Part shown: positions 49,640-58,680 of the stretch, one piece after another
Layout: the number at the start of each line of letters is the position of its first letter
How positions within the stretch are numbered: the first letter of the stretch is position 1
Source of the DNA: Niabella sp.
GTDB taxonomy: Bacteria > Bacteroidota > Bacteroidia > Chitinophagales > Chitinophagaceae
NCBI RefSeq assembly: GCF_030150205.1
Contig: NZ_JASLGT010000008.1
Location: 1 to 64,000 of the forward strand
Length of the DNA: 64,000 bases
Reading direction: 5' to 3'
Notes under the pieces: model-generated
Told to the model about the DNA's origin: nothing
Database searches by the model: none
The model's input: only the letters and a program-made list of their open reading frames with translations
Made by a program: the position numbers and the translations under genes

Positions 49640-50045
49640 TAACAAGAGGCAGGAAAAGCACCAAATTTTAAATACTAAATTCTAAGTGTTATACACCGGG
49701 GGGTGGCGCTAAAACAAGTCATGAATAAATCAAAAATCAAATAACAAGAACCAAGGGAAATACTAAATTCTAAAAAAACAAGATCCAAGATCCAAAGATC
49801 AAAAGACAAAATTGTAAAGCATACAGAATCATCTGAAAGCTAAAAGCTGACCGCTGAAATTCTAAATATTAAATACTAAATTATAAAAAAGGACAAGATC
49901 CAGGAACCAAAAAACAAAGACCAAAAGGCTAAAGACCAAAATCCAAAGATCAAAAAACAAAATCACAAACCACGCCGGATCATCTGAAAGCTAAAAGCTG
50001 ACCGCTGACAACTGACGACTGACGACTGAAAACTGACGACTAAAA
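49640..50045. repeat. Family-A intergenic repeat block
   Basis: Contains TACTAAATTCTAA, AAGATCCAAGATCCAAAGAT, CAAAAGACAAAATTG, GAATCATCTGAAAGCTAAAA and CCGGATCATCTGAAAGCTAA with terminal AACTGACGACTGACGACTGA words. It is a shuffled version of the 4495 array and lacks the GTCCCATCTGTCGCCCTG core. No gene is seen. Confidence 0.75.
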
Positions 50046-50058
50046 ACGCCCCCTCCTC

Positions 50059-51075
50059 TCAGACAATATTTACTTCAGGATGCAGCTCCACGCCGTACTT
50101 TTTCATCACTGCATCGATCACCTGGTTGCAGACTTCCAGGATTTCGTGGCCGGAGGCTTGTCGGTAGTTTACCAGTACCAGTGCCTGTTTTTCGTGCACG
50201 CCTGCATCGCCCTTCCGGTATCCTTTCCATCCAGCCTGCTCAATCAGCCAGCCGGCAGCCAGCTTCATGGTTCCGTCTTCGTTTTCATAGGCCACCATTT
50301 CGGGATATGCTGCTTTCAGTGCCTCATATTTAGCCCGGGTTACAGAAGGGTTTTTAAAAAAGCTTCCGGCATTTCCGATCACCGCCGGATCCGGGAGCTT
50401 AGAAGACCGGATATTAATAACAGCCCGGGCAATGGCCTGTATCGAGAGTTCTGAAACCTGCAATCGTTCCAGTTCCTGCCGTATGGCACCATACTCGATA
50501 TGAAACACCGGTTTTGTACGAAGACGGTAGGTAACATCCGTAATCACAAATTGATCCCGGTGTATATTTTTGAAAACACTTTCGCGGTATCCGAAGGCGC
50601 ATTCAGCATTTGTAAAGGTGCGGGTATATCCTTCATACCGGTGCACCGCGGTAAGTTCTTCAAATACATCCCGGATCTCCACCCCATAAGCACCGATATT
50701 CTGCATCGGGGAAGCGCCTACACAGCCGGGAATCAGTGCCAGGTTCTCAACCCCTGCATACTGATGCTCCAGGCAGTGCAACACAAACTGATGCCAGATC
50801 TCCCCGGCGCAAACGTTTACAAAAACAGCGTCATCATCCCTGCGCAATACTTCGTATCCCCGCAATTCGTTTTTTATCACGAGCCCGTTATACGGTCCGG
50901 TTAACAGCAGGTTGCTTCCCCCGCCAATCACCAGCGTAGGCAGCGCCCGTTTCTGTGCCCATTCCAGCGCTTCCTTTAATCCGGCAACGGAAGTGGTACG
51001 AGCAAAATACCGGGCCTCCGCCTCAATACCAAAACTGTTATAGGGTTTTAAAGAAATATGATCTAAAATTTCCAT
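50059..51075 (-). CDS. murB: UDP-N-acetylenolpyruvoylglucosamine reductase MurB
   Basis: A 338-residue FAD enzyme that makes UDP-N-acetylmuramate for peptidoglycan. The FAD domain has NSFGIEAEARYFARTTSV, PTLVIGGGSNLLLTGPY and LALIPGCVGASPMQNIGAYG. The substrate domain has GYRESVFKN, the IGNAGSFFKNPSVT segment with the catalytic Ser, AAGWLIEQAGWKG and the C-terminal Glu in LHPEVNIV. The length is that of the type I (E. coli-like) enzyme. It is divergent from the SDR-like gene with only 36 bases between starts. Confidence 0.96.
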   Translation of the reverse strand: MEILDHISLKPYNSFGIEAEARYFARTTSVAGLKEALEWAQKRALPTLVIGGGSNLLLTGPYNGLVIKNELRGYEVLRRDDDAVFVNVCAGEIWHQFVLHCLEHQYAGVENLALIPGCVGASPMQNIGAYGVEIRDVFEELTAVHRYEGYTRTFTNAECAFGYRESVFKNIHRDQFVITDVTYRLRTKPVFHIEYGAIRQELERLQVSELSIQAIARAVINIRSSKLPDPAVIGNAGSFFKNPSVTRAKYEALKAAYPEMVAYENEDGTMKLAAGWLIEQAGWKGYRKGDAGVHEKQALVLVNYRQASGHEILEVCNQVIDAVMKKYGVELHPEVNIV

Positions 51076-51111
51076 AGCTTTAAACTATTGCAAAGTAACA
51101 TTATTCTTTCT

Positions 51112-51786
51112 ATGGGAAAAAAAACTGCAGCAATCATTGGGTCCGGCGGTCTTATCGGATCGCATTTATTAAGCGAGCTGATCCGCGACCCGGACTATGG
51201 CATTGTAAAAACACTGGTACGATGGCCATCGGAACCGGTTCATGCAAAGCAAGATGTAAAACTGGTTGACTTCAGCGACGCTGATTCCCTGCTGCTGGCA
51301 CTCAGGGAGGTGGAAGTAGTCTTCTGCGCTATTGGTACCACCCTGAAAAAAATGGGTGGTGATAAAAAACGCTACTGGCAAATCGATCACGACATTCCGG
51401 TGCGGGTATGCAGGATAGCCCTGGAAACCGGCTGCCGGCAAATGGTGCTGGTATCTGCCGTGGGAGCCAACAGCAGCAGCAGCAACTTTTACCTGCAACT
51501 GAAAGGGCAAACAGAGGAAGATCTTATTGCTACCGGCATGCCTATTTTGCATATTTTTCAACCCAGCTTATTACTGGGACACCGGGAAGAAAAACGCCGG
51601 CTGGAAGCCATTAGCCAGCGGATCATGAAACCGGCATCCACCCTCCTCTCCGGCTCCTGGGCAAAATACAAAGCCATTGAGGCCAATGATGTGGCCCGGG
51701 CGATGATTGCAGCAGCAAAACAGGAACAGCCTGGTGTATACCGGTATACATTTAATGAGATACAGGCGCTCGCTAAAATGTATTAG
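51112..51786 (+). CDS. Atypical short-chain dehydrogenase/NAD(P)-binding protein
   Basis: A 224-residue product from ATG 51112. A Rossmann fold starts KKTAAIIGSGGLIGSHLLSE with the G-x-G-G-x-x-G nucleotide loop. VEVVFCAIGTTLKKMGGDKK and MVLVSAVGANSSSSNFYLQL followed by KGQTEEDLI resemble the HTATIP2/TIP30-like atypical SDR group, in which Y-x-x-x-K is altered (here Y-L-Q-L-K). Members bind NADPH; reactions are rarely known. Divergent from murB. A serine hydrolase gene follows about 100 bases downstream. Confidence 0.8.
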   Translation: MGKKTAAIIGSGGLIGSHLLSELIRDPDYGIVKTLVRWPSEPVHAKQDVKLVDFSDADSLLLALREVEVVFCAIGTTLKKMGGDKKRYWQIDHDIPVRVCRIALETGCRQMVLVSAVGANSSSSNFYLQLKGQTEEDLIATGMPILHIFQPSLLLGHREEKRRLEAISQRIMKPASTLLSGSWAKYKAIEANDVARAMIAAAKQEQPGVYRYTFNEIQALAKMY

Positions 51787-51890
51787 CCTGTGACCATTGC
51801 ATGCATCTCCTTACGAAAACCACTACGATCGTAAATACCCGCCGCTATAACTTCATCCGGCGAAACGAAGGAAAAACAAATCAAATTCAA

Positions 51891-53036
51891 ATGAAGTCAA
51901 TGCATCTGAAAGCCCTCATCGTATTCATTCTTTTATCGCATTATGGCAATGGCCAGCAACCGGATACAAAAGCGCTCATCAACCATAATAACCCGTTAAA
52001 AACGCCGCTCGACAGTCTGGTGCAACGGGCCGCTGAGCATTATATGCAATCGCCCGTAACGTTTGATTTGTCGGTTGGAATTATTAAAAACGGTATACAG
52101 CACGGCTATACCTTTCATCGCGGAACGGGCAGTTTAAGTACCCCTGCTACTTTTTTTGGTTTAGGATCTATTGCAAAAACGTTTGTGGGCATCATGCTTG
52201 CCCAGGCGGTTGTTGATAAGAAAGTGCAGCTAAGCGACGATATCCGGAACTATTTACCGGGCAGCTATCCCAATTTACAATACCAGGGGCATCCGGTGCG
52301 GCTGGTAGATTTAGCCAACCATACCTCGGCGCTGCCTTCCATGTCGAGAAACTATGACGACCAATATCTCGACAGTATTACCAAATTGAAACCAGAAGCA
52401 TTCCGGGCGTTTTATAGTGTTTATACGGTGGATAGCTTATTCCGAGACATGCATCAGTTTACACCTGATACGATTCCCGGAACCAAATACCGCTATAATG
52501 GAAATGCAATGATGGTGTTGATTGCTATTTTGCAGCGTGTTTATCATACTTCTTACAGTCAGCTTGTTACTTCGTTTTTGAAAAAGCAGCTTGAAATGAA
52601 AAATACCACCCCACAGTTAACCGCCAGGGAAGAAAAACAACTGATTCCTGGCCATGATGAACAGGGTAAGGTATTAACGTTTATTCCTGATAATGGTTTC
52701 AGAGCGGCGCCCTCAATGTTTTCGACGCTGCCAGATATGCTTACCTATGCGAAAGCGAATCTGAACGAGAAAAATGCAGCTATAAACCTAAGTCATAAAA
52801 TTACTTTTACAAAACCAGACGGTGCGGGCCTGGGACTGAGCTGGATGATTGGCAAGGAAGATGATGGTGTACCGTTTATCATGCATACCGGCCGGGACGG
52901 ATCCGGTTTCAGTTCGCTGTGCTACCTTTATCCTGATCAGGATGCGGCCATTATCCTGCTGGTAAATGACAGCAGTGGCCAGGAGCGCTTAGCCGATTTA
53001 AAGAATGAACTCATTTCACACCTATTGCAACTTTAG
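51891..53036 (+). CDS. Secreted serine hydrolase, beta-lactamase/PBP-like (class C type)
   Basis: A 381-residue product from ATG 51891, giving signal MKSMHLKALIVFILLSHYGN. The S-x-x-K motif is in FFGLGSIAKTFVGIMLAQAV (about 80); the Y-x-N equivalent is in GTKYRYNGNAMMVLIAILQR (about 205); the third motif is HTG in FIMHTGRDGSGFSSLCYLYP (about 350). The fold is shared by AmpC beta-lactamases, D-aminopeptidases and esterases, so the substrate is open. The codon use is more A/T-rich than in its neighbours. Confidence 0.85.
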   Translation: MKSMHLKALIVFILLSHYGNGQQPDTKALINHNNPLKTPLDSLVQRAAEHYMQSPVTFDLSVGIIKNGIQHGYTFHRGTGSLSTPATFFGLGSIAKTFVGIMLAQAVVDKKVQLSDDIRNYLPGSYPNLQYQGHPVRLVDLANHTSALPSMSRNYDDQYLDSITKLKPEAFRAFYSVYTVDSLFRDMHQFTPDTIPGTKYRYNGNAMMVLIAILQRVYHTSYSQLVTSFLKKQLEMKNTTPQLTAREEKQLIPGHDEQGKVLTFIPDNGFRAAPSMFSTLPDMLTYAKANLNEKNAAINLSHKITFTKPDGAGLGLSWMIGKEDDGVPFIMHTGRDGSGFSSLCYLYPDQDAAIILLVNDSSGQERLADLKNELISHLLQL

Positions 53037-53243
53037 GCGTTTTAATAAATTCCGGGCGGGTTTATTCAGCCGCCGGATCTCTATGCCGGCATCTTTAAAA
53101 AACAGTCACAGACTGCTGGTGTTCAGAACCGCATCATCTGTCGTTTTATCGCAAATAAGAACCGGCAGGTCCCGGTACCATACAGTTAAGACCATTCTTC
53201 AAAAATCGCTTAGCAATTCTGTAAAATTGGTGTAACTTACAGT

Positions 53244-53834
53244 ATGAACTGGGATGTACAAACCTTCTCGGCTGCCGCTCTTGGTATTGCGCTGGCCGCC
53301 TGTTGCGGTTTCAGGGTTTTTGTTCCCATGCTGGTGGCGGGTTTTGCCGGCCGGTTCAATCTCTTTCATTTTTCAGAAAGCTTTTTATGGCTCTCTTCTA
53401 CCCCCGCACTCATCGCGTTAGGTATTGCTACCATTTTCGAAATTGCCGGTTATTATATTCCTTTTATCGACAATATCCTGGATACCATTGCAGCCCCGTT
53501 GGCCGCCGTTGCCGGCACCTTGCTGGCCACATCGGTGATCCCTGTTGAAAACGACTGGATGAAATGGATCATCGGCATTCTTGCAGGCGGTGGCGGCGCA
53601 GGACTGATTGCCTCCGGAACCGGGCTGCTGCGGCTGTTAAGCAGTAAAACAACGCTGGGGGTGGGTAACAATGTAGTAGCCACGGGTGAAAATGCCGCGG
53701 CTATCGGGGGCTCTATCCTGAGCTTCCTGGTGCCGGTTATTATGGCGGTGGCATTCATCCTGTTCTTTACCTGGATCATCAAAAAAATGATCCGGAAAAT
53801 CCGGGGAAAACCGCTAGTTTCCCGAAGGCCCTGA
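53244..53834 (+). CDS. DUF4126 membrane protein
   Basis: A 196-residue protein with about five hydrophobic helices (for example FSAAALGIALAACCGFRVFV, TPALIALGIATIFEIAGYYI, LDTIAAPLAAVAGTLLATSV, SILSFLVPVIMAVAFILFFT). The A-C-C-G-F-R-V-F-V-P opening and the E-x-x-x-Y-Y-I-P segment are DUF4126 signatures. Function unknown. Its 3' end overlaps the convergent mnmD gene by 21 bases; the basic tail KMIRKIRGKPLVSRRP lies over that overlap. Confidence 0.88.
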   Translation: MNWDVQTFSAAALGIALAACCGFRVFVPMLVAGFAGRFNLFHFSESFLWLSSTPALIALGIATIFEIAGYYIPFIDNILDTIAAPLAAVAGTLLATSVIPVENDWMKWIIGILAGGGGAGLIASGTGLLRLLSSKTTLGVGNNVVATGENAAAIGGSILSFLVPVIMAVAFILFFTWIIKKMIRKIRGKPLVSRRP

Positions 53835-54509
53835 CGTGGCGATAGCACGTACCACTTCCCGCTTACCGGGAGGCCCTTTCAGTTTTTCTACCCGAAAGCC
53901 CGCTGCGGCCAGTGTTTTGCGCACGCTGGATTTGGAACAGTAGGTAACCAATACACTGCCTTCACGCATATGGTTCCGGATCATTTCAAAAGCACCCGGC
54001 GTCCAGAGTTCGGGCTGATCATCCGGCGCAAAGGCATCAAAATAGCACAGATCACATACATTTCCCGGTTGATATTCCAGCAGATCCGCCCGGATCTTTT
54101 GCACCAGCAGCTGTTCACTGATCCGCACTTCCGCATTCCAGGGCGCTGCCATCAATTGTTGATACAAACCGGAGTCATGGGTAAACGCCTCGTAATTGAG
54201 CCGGCTGTAAACTGTATCCGGAAGCGGATACCGGTCGATACTGGTATACCGGGTCTGAAGATTCCGGCCACTTAACACCTGTGCCGTCAGCAAAGCATTT
54301 AAGCCGGTACCAAACCCGATCTCCAGCATATTGAGTTGTGCAGGCTGGTGCAACTCCAGGTAATACTTCAGTCCGTTTTCAATAAATACCTGCATGGACT
54401 CTGTAAAGGCGCCCCGTGTGGAATGAAAACTGATATTGGTTCCATTGATCCCTACACTGTCTGAACCATCTTCGGAATGAATAATATGGTAACCCGGAAG
54501 CTGCATCAA
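53814..54509 (-). CDS. mnmD: tRNA methylaminomethyl-2-thiouridine(34) methyltransferase MnmD
   Basis: A 231-residue MnmD, the stand-alone methyltransferase half of the MnmC fusion. The SAM site is LNMLEIGFGTGLNALLTAQV (about 58-78), the acidic loop YTSIDRYPLP, and NVCDLCYFDAFAPDDQPELW corresponds to the D-A-F-(A/S)-P motif that defines the family. It methylates the wobble uridine side chain of certain tRNAs. The start overlaps the preceding phosphoesterase stop by four bases (54506-54509), so the two are co-translated; the end overlaps the convergent DUF4126 gene. Confidence 0.92.
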   Translation of the reverse strand: MMQLPGYHIIHSEDGSDSVGINGTNISFHSTRGAFTESMQVFIENGLKYYLELHQPAQLNMLEIGFGTGLNALLTAQVLSGRNLQTRYTSIDRYPLPDTVYSRLNYEAFTHDSGLYQQLMAAPWNAEVRISEQLLVQKIRADLLEYQPGNVCDLCYFDAFAPDDQPELWTPGAFEMIRNHMREGSVLVTYCSKSSVRKTLAAAGFRVEKLKGPPGKREVVRAIATSGPSGN

Positions 54510-56356
54510 TTGCTGACCTGAAGCACTACTACTTTTCCATCCATAGTGGTTACGGCTATTTTTTGATCATTGATGAACTGAAGATCATGTACCAGGCAAT
54601 TGGCTACTTTATGTACCCAAAGGGTAGCGCCGGTTTTACGGTCAAATGCCGCAATGACGCCTTTATCACTAAATGCATATACCCGTCCCTTCCGTTCTGT
54701 AATCGTTGAGGGATTCAGTTCGTAGTTAAACACATTATCCGTTTTCCAGGCTATCACCGCACTGTCGGATTGCGTATCGATGCCTACCAGGTGGCCCTGC
54801 ATGGTTTTTGCAAATACCCGTTTTTTATCCGCCGAAAGGCCCATTGACTCGCGCACCCAATGTTCATTCCAGCGGTGTTTCCAGATCAGTTTGCCGGTGG
54901 CGGCATCCAGTGCCGTCATATACCGGTCGGGCGCCACTATAAAAATACGGCCAAAAGCGGTAACCGGCAAACAGGAGGCCGGCGAAAACATCCGGTTGCT
55001 GTACCCATCATGGAATACCCATTCCGCTTTCCCGGTTTTGCTATTGAGGGCATACAGTTCATTGCCCCAGCTGCCAAAAACCAGTTTGCCGGCTGTATAA
55101 AGCGGCATTGCCTTTACAAAATTCTTTACACTGTCATATTCCCAAAGGACTTTACCATCCGATAAACGGAGCGCCCGGAACTTTCCTTCGGAAGATCCTA
55201 TAAAAACAGCTCCGTCCCTTATCACCGGCGTGGCTACAATCGATTTGGCAGTGGGTACTGACCAAAGAAGCGTTCCATTATCGGCATTCAAACAATAGAT
55301 GGTACCATCTGTGGAAGGAATGACCAGGCGATTTTTTTCAATGGCCGGCGCTGCATAGATCTTTCCCCCGGTAACAAAGCGCCATACCACCCGGTTTTTA
55401 ACGGGATCAATGGCCAGGATCCTCCCGCGGCTGTCGGGCGTAATGATCCGGTTTTTATACAGTACAAAACCATTACCGATATCCGAAGAATCCTGGTAAC
55501 GCCAGATCTCTTTTACCTGGGGGTATTGCTGGTTAATGGCATAGGAAGGCCGGAACCAGCTCCGGGTATCGGCATCCAGGTGATGGTCTTTTAGTTCTAC
55601 CGTGGCCCACTCCTTTTTTGTTTCCACTCCCGGTTTCCGCTCCCTGTAAACAGCACGTCCGTTTTCGACAGTTATAATATTGTACCCGCCAACATTGTCT
55701 TTTGCCCGCAGGTTCGAACGCCCCATGATACCGGGGATGCCTTCAAAATCATATTGGTGGTTCTGGTGTCCGTGCCCGCACATATATAGCTGGATGTTGT
55801 GCTGCTTTAAACGGTCGGCAACCTCATACCAGTTATTCAATGAAGAATCCAGGGGATAATGATCCACAAATATGACCGGTGCTCTTGCAGGAATGGTGGC
55901 CAGCACAGAGTCCAGCCACACAATATTTCCGTAAGGCACCTGTCCCGGGCTCATTTTCATATTGGGTCCGCAATTGGCACCCAGGAAATGAATGCCCCCA
56001 TAACTGAAGGCAAATACTTCATTGCCAAATATGCGGTTAAACGTATTGGTACCGCTTTCGGACCAGTTATCATCATGATTGCCCGGGATGATGTACCAGG
56101 GCTTGTTTAATGAATCCAGGATCTGCTTAGCCAGTTTTATTTCCGCGTCGGCACCAAACTCGGTAATATCCCCGGAAGCAATCACAAAGCGGATATCGGG
56201 GTTGGCGTTGATATCTTTTACGGTTCTCCGGAGATCTTCATCGGCATTATTAGAGCCGATATGGAGATCGGAGATCTGGGCAAACTGAAAGGAGGACTGA
56301 GCTACAGCCAGTTTTATAAAAAAGCAGCAAAGGGCAATACAAAGAATTCGTTTCAT
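54506..56356 (-). CDS. Metallophosphoesterase / PQQ-like beta-propeller fusion, secreted
   Basis: A 616-residue protein with signal MKRILCIALCCFFIKLAVAQ. The calcineurin-like domain (about 20-240) has FAQISDLHIGS, IASGDITEFG, IIPGNHDDNW, FVDHYPLD and YMCGHGHQNH, a full metal site. Residues about 280-610 are a pyrrolo-quinoline-quinone-type propeller with repeats such as TDGTIYCLNADNGTLLWSVP and WGNELYALNSKTGKAEWVFH. The propeller may bind a partner or the substrate; the binding of PQQ itself is not implied. It overlaps mnmD by four bases. Confidence 0.9.
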   Translation of the reverse strand: MKRILCIALCCFFIKLAVAQSSFQFAQISDLHIGSNNADEDLRRTVKDINANPDIRFVIASGDITEFGADAEIKLAKQILDSLNKPWYIIPGNHDDNWSESGTNTFNRIFGNEVFAFSYGGIHFLGANCGPNMKMSPGQVPYGNIVWLDSVLATIPARAPVIFVDHYPLDSSLNNWYEVADRLKQHNIQLYMCGHGHQNHQYDFEGIPGIMGRSNLRAKDNVGGYNIITVENGRAVYRERKPGVETKKEWATVELKDHHLDADTRSWFRPSYAINQQYPQVKEIWRYQDSSDIGNGFVLYKNRIITPDSRGRILAIDPVKNRVVWRFVTGGKIYAAPAIEKNRLVIPSTDGTIYCLNADNGTLLWSVPTAKSIVATPVIRDGAVFIGSSEGKFRALRLSDGKVLWEYDSVKNFVKAMPLYTAGKLVFGSWGNELYALNSKTGKAEWVFHDGYSNRMFSPASCLPVTAFGRIFIVAPDRYMTALDAATGKLIWKHRWNEHWVRESMGLSADKKRVFAKTMQGHLVGIDTQSDSAVIAWKTDNVFNYELNPSTITERKGRVYAFSDKGVIAAFDRKTGATLWVHKVANCLVHDLQFINDQKIAVTTMDGKVVVLQVSN

Positions 56357-56417
56357 CGGAGCAAGATAGGCAAGATCTGCGTACCAGCCACTCCATTCGT
56401 TAAAAAATCAATATCAA

Positions 56418-57137
56418 TTATTCGTTAAGCAGGAACCGGCCAAGGTCTGCTACCGTTCTTAGCAAATGATCTGCCTTATGTTCCAGCAGCTCGGCCTCGG
56501 TACCGTACCCGTACAGCACACCGGCGGCGGTAACCCGGTTATTCTTTGCGCCGATGATATCGTATTTCCGGTCTCCCACCATGGTAGTTTTCTCCGGATT
56601 CAGCTGATGTGTTGTCAGGGTATACCGGATCAGTTCCGTCTTATCGGTCATGGTATTATCCAGCCCGCTTCCGGTAAGCTGTTCAAAAAAAGGGGCAAGA
56701 TTAAAATGATGAATGATCCGGCGCGCAAATACCTCTGGTTTTGATGTAACCACAAACAGCCGGTGGTGTTTAGCCAGTTGTTCCAACAGCACTTCGATAC
56801 CGGAATAAACCTGGTTCTCTGCCCATCCTTTTTCACTGAAGTATTCGCGGTAAAAACCTACGGCCCTGTTGGCATCTGCATGAGTGAGGCCATAGCGGGT
56901 GCTGAAGGTATGATGCAGCGGTGGCCCGATAAACCGGAAAAGCTCGTCCGGATGCGGCTCTTCTATCGCCATTTTTGCCAGCGCATACTGTACGGAATTG
57001 ATGATCCCGGTTCCTGAGTCGGTTAGCGTACCGTCCAGGTCGAAAAAAATATTTTTCCGGCCGGTGGCAAGCGCATCCAATTGTTCTGCCCCGGGGTTTG
57101 TCTGCCTGCGTTGTTCTTCTGTAAACCGATGCTCCAT
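56418..57137 (-). CDS. HAD-family phosphatase (phosphoglycolate phosphatase-like)
   Basis: A 239-residue HAD hydrolase. Motif I is FFDLDGTLTDSG (about 33) with the nucleophile Asp; motif II is FVVTSKP (about 130); motif III/IV is MVGDRKYDIIGAKNNRVTAA with the metal Asp pair (about 195-205). The alpha-helical C1 cap (about 45-110) is of the Gph type. It cleaves a small phosphate ester, possibly phosphoglycolate. The first 28 residues (MEHRFTEEQRRQTNPG...) are polar and precede the fold; a later start is possible. A TATCTTAG box (one mismatch) is 28 bases upstream. Confidence 0.88.
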   Translation of the reverse strand: MEHRFTEEQRRQTNPGAEQLDALATGRKNIFFDLDGTLTDSGTGIINSVQYALAKMAIEEPHPDELFRFIGPPLHHTFSTRYGLTHADANRAVGFYREYFSEKGWAENQVYSGIEVLLEQLAKHHRLFVVTSKPEVFARRIIHHFNLAPFFEQLTGSGLDNTMTDKTELIRYTLTTHQLNPEKTTMVGDRKYDIIGAKNNRVTAAGVLYGYGTEAELLEHKADHLLRTVADLGRFLLNE

Positions 57138-57317
57138 TATTGATCTGTTTCAATAGTAATGCGGCTAAGATAATCAATGCCATTGTAAACCCTACGGCGA
57201 TCCGCCTGCTGTTCTAAAAAAACCATTATCAAATCCCGGCTTCTTATTACCTTACAGCGGCTGATCGTATTATTGACCATATATAAAAGCGTTTCTCATA
57301 AATCCTACAACAACACT

Positions 57318-57941
57318 ATGAGCATTATTGAAAAACTGGCCACATCCCTGGGTCGCAAAGATGAAGTCCCCAACCAGGAGCTCGCTGCACAGATTGCAAC
57401 CACCAATAATAAAAAGGCCATCCGGGAACTGGTAGAAAACCTCTCTAACAAAAGCAAGGACATTCAGCAGGATTGTATCAAAACCCTATATGAAGCCGGC
57501 CACCTGAAGCCTTCCTTAATTGCACCCTATTTCAATGATTTTACCGGGCTGCTTCGCAGCAAAAATAATCGCCTGCAGTGGGGTGCCATGACGGCACTGG
57601 ATGCTATCGCCTTAGAAAATCCCGGTGCCACTTTTGAAGCGCTTCCGGCACTGGCCGCAGCAGCAGATAGCGGTTCTGTAATTACCCGGGACCATTTTGT
57701 TGGCATTCTTATTAAACTGTGTACGGTTAAACAATATGCAGCCGATGCCTTTGTGCTGTTCAACGAGCAACTGCGCCACTGCCCTGCCAACCAGCTGCCG
57801 ATGTATGCCGAAAATGCGTTGCCCATTATTAACAACAGTAATAAAGCAGCCTTTGTCCAAACGCTCACAACGCGGCTTAACGATTTTGAAAAGGAAAGTA
57901 AACGGAAGCGGGTGGAAAAAGTATTGAAAAAAATCAGATAG
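57318..57941 (+). CDS. HEAT-repeat-like protein
   Basis: A 207-residue soluble protein from ATG 57318 (MSIIEKLATSLGRKDEVPNQ), preferred to the earlier in-frame ATG whose extra residues are polar and lie in an A/T-rich leader. The sequence is a series of helix pairs: NKKAIRELVENLSNKSKDIQ, QDCIKTLYEAGHLKPSLIAP, NRLQWGAMTALDAIALENPG and the basic end ESKRKRVEKVLKKIR. This resembles HEAT/ARM alpha-solenoids, which usually bind proteins. No specific family. It precedes the tmRNA gene by about 116 bases. Confidence 0.7.
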   Translation: MSIIEKLATSLGRKDEVPNQELAAQIATTNNKKAIRELVENLSNKSKDIQQDCIKTLYEAGHLKPSLIAPYFNDFTGLLRSKNNRLQWGAMTALDAIALENPGATFEALPALAAAADSGSVITRDHFVGILIKLCTVKQYAADAFVLFNEQLRHCPANQLPMYAENALPIINNSNKAAFVQTLTTRLNDFEKESKRKRVEKVLKKIR

Positions 57942-58020
57942 GCTGCAGATGTCGCAAAAAGAAAAAAATGCAGTTTAACAACAACCTCATCTGAACGCTG
58001 TAAATCTACTAATTAATCCG

Positions 58021-58028
58021 TATCTTTG
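58021..58028 (+). promoter_or_regulatory. -7 promoter box of tmRNA (TATCTTTG)
   Basis: Exact TAnnTTTG, 29 bases before the mature 5' end. A CTG at 57998-58000, 20 bases upstream, may serve as a weak -33 box. Confidence 0.6.
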
Positions 58029-58057
58029 TATGCTGATTTTTGAATGAACAATCGCCA

Positions 58058-58433
58058 GGGGGCGTTTGGTTTTGACAGCGTAGATCTTTGAAGGTAGAAG
58101 CATGTCGGGCGTTGTGTAATTAGCCCGTAAATCTGAATACTCAAACTTTAAATGGCAATACTCAGTATGCCATGGCTGCCTAATCAGTGATTAAGTAGTC
58201 ATTAGGGCCGCGTTGAGCAGGTTGTTCTGTTACCAAGCTCCGCCGCCGACTCAACAAACAAAACAGGATGCTGCTGCAATAGGCTGTGCCGGTAGCAAAA
58301 GACTCATACAGCTAAGCGTTCCATTGGTTTGTCCTTTTCCGGTGCTGCGCCGACAAATAATATAAGGAATAAGCATGTAGAAGGCCTTTGGAGGATATGT
58401 TTGGACAGGGGTTCGACTCCCCTCGCCTCCACC
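58058..58433 (+). ncRNA. ssrA: Transfer-messenger RNA (tmRNA)
   Basis: About 376 nt. The 5' end GGGGGCGTTTGGTTTTGACA pairs with the 3' end (CGCCTCC, one G-U) to form the acceptor stem, and GGGGTTCGACTCCCC gives the T-arm. A tag frame at 58154-58183 begins GGC and encodes GNTQYAMAA before TAA; it aligns with the nine-residue Bacteroidota tag type (G-x-x-x-Y-A-x-A-A). The DNA ends ACCG, so the terminal A of CCA is not encoded and must be added later. tmRNA rescues stalled ribosomes and tags the truncated protein for proteolysis. Pseudoknot limits were not folded by hand. Confidence 0.95.
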
Positions 58434-58434
58434 G

Positions 58435-58474
58435 ATAGGGTTAATTTATTGATTATCAAATAAATTAACCCTAT
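58435..58474 (+). terminator. Terminator hairpin after tmRNA
   Basis: ATAGGGTTAATTTATT and AATAAATTAACCCTAT form a perfect 16-bp stem with an 8-base loop, beginning one base after the tmRNA end; T/A-rich sequence follows. Confidence 0.8.
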
Positions 58475-58680
58475 TTATTATATACAGCCCTCCTTTCGAC
58501 CGGCTGTGTTCTTTTCCTGTTCAGGCAATTAACGACAACTAAATCTGCAGTAAAGGTGCAGCTGTTTATTTCACTGACAGCCATGAATCATAGCAGTTCA
58601 TTAGTGCGACGGCGCAATATGACGCCAGCTTGTAATGCCGGAAAGGGACCTGTTCACCGGAGCTATTCCCTCCCAGCCAG

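Noticed and set aside
53005..53235. 76-residue plus-strand frame between the serine hydrolase and DUF4126
   Set aside because: It overlaps the end of the hydrolase gene out of frame and shows only basic, serine-rich peptide; no support as a gene.
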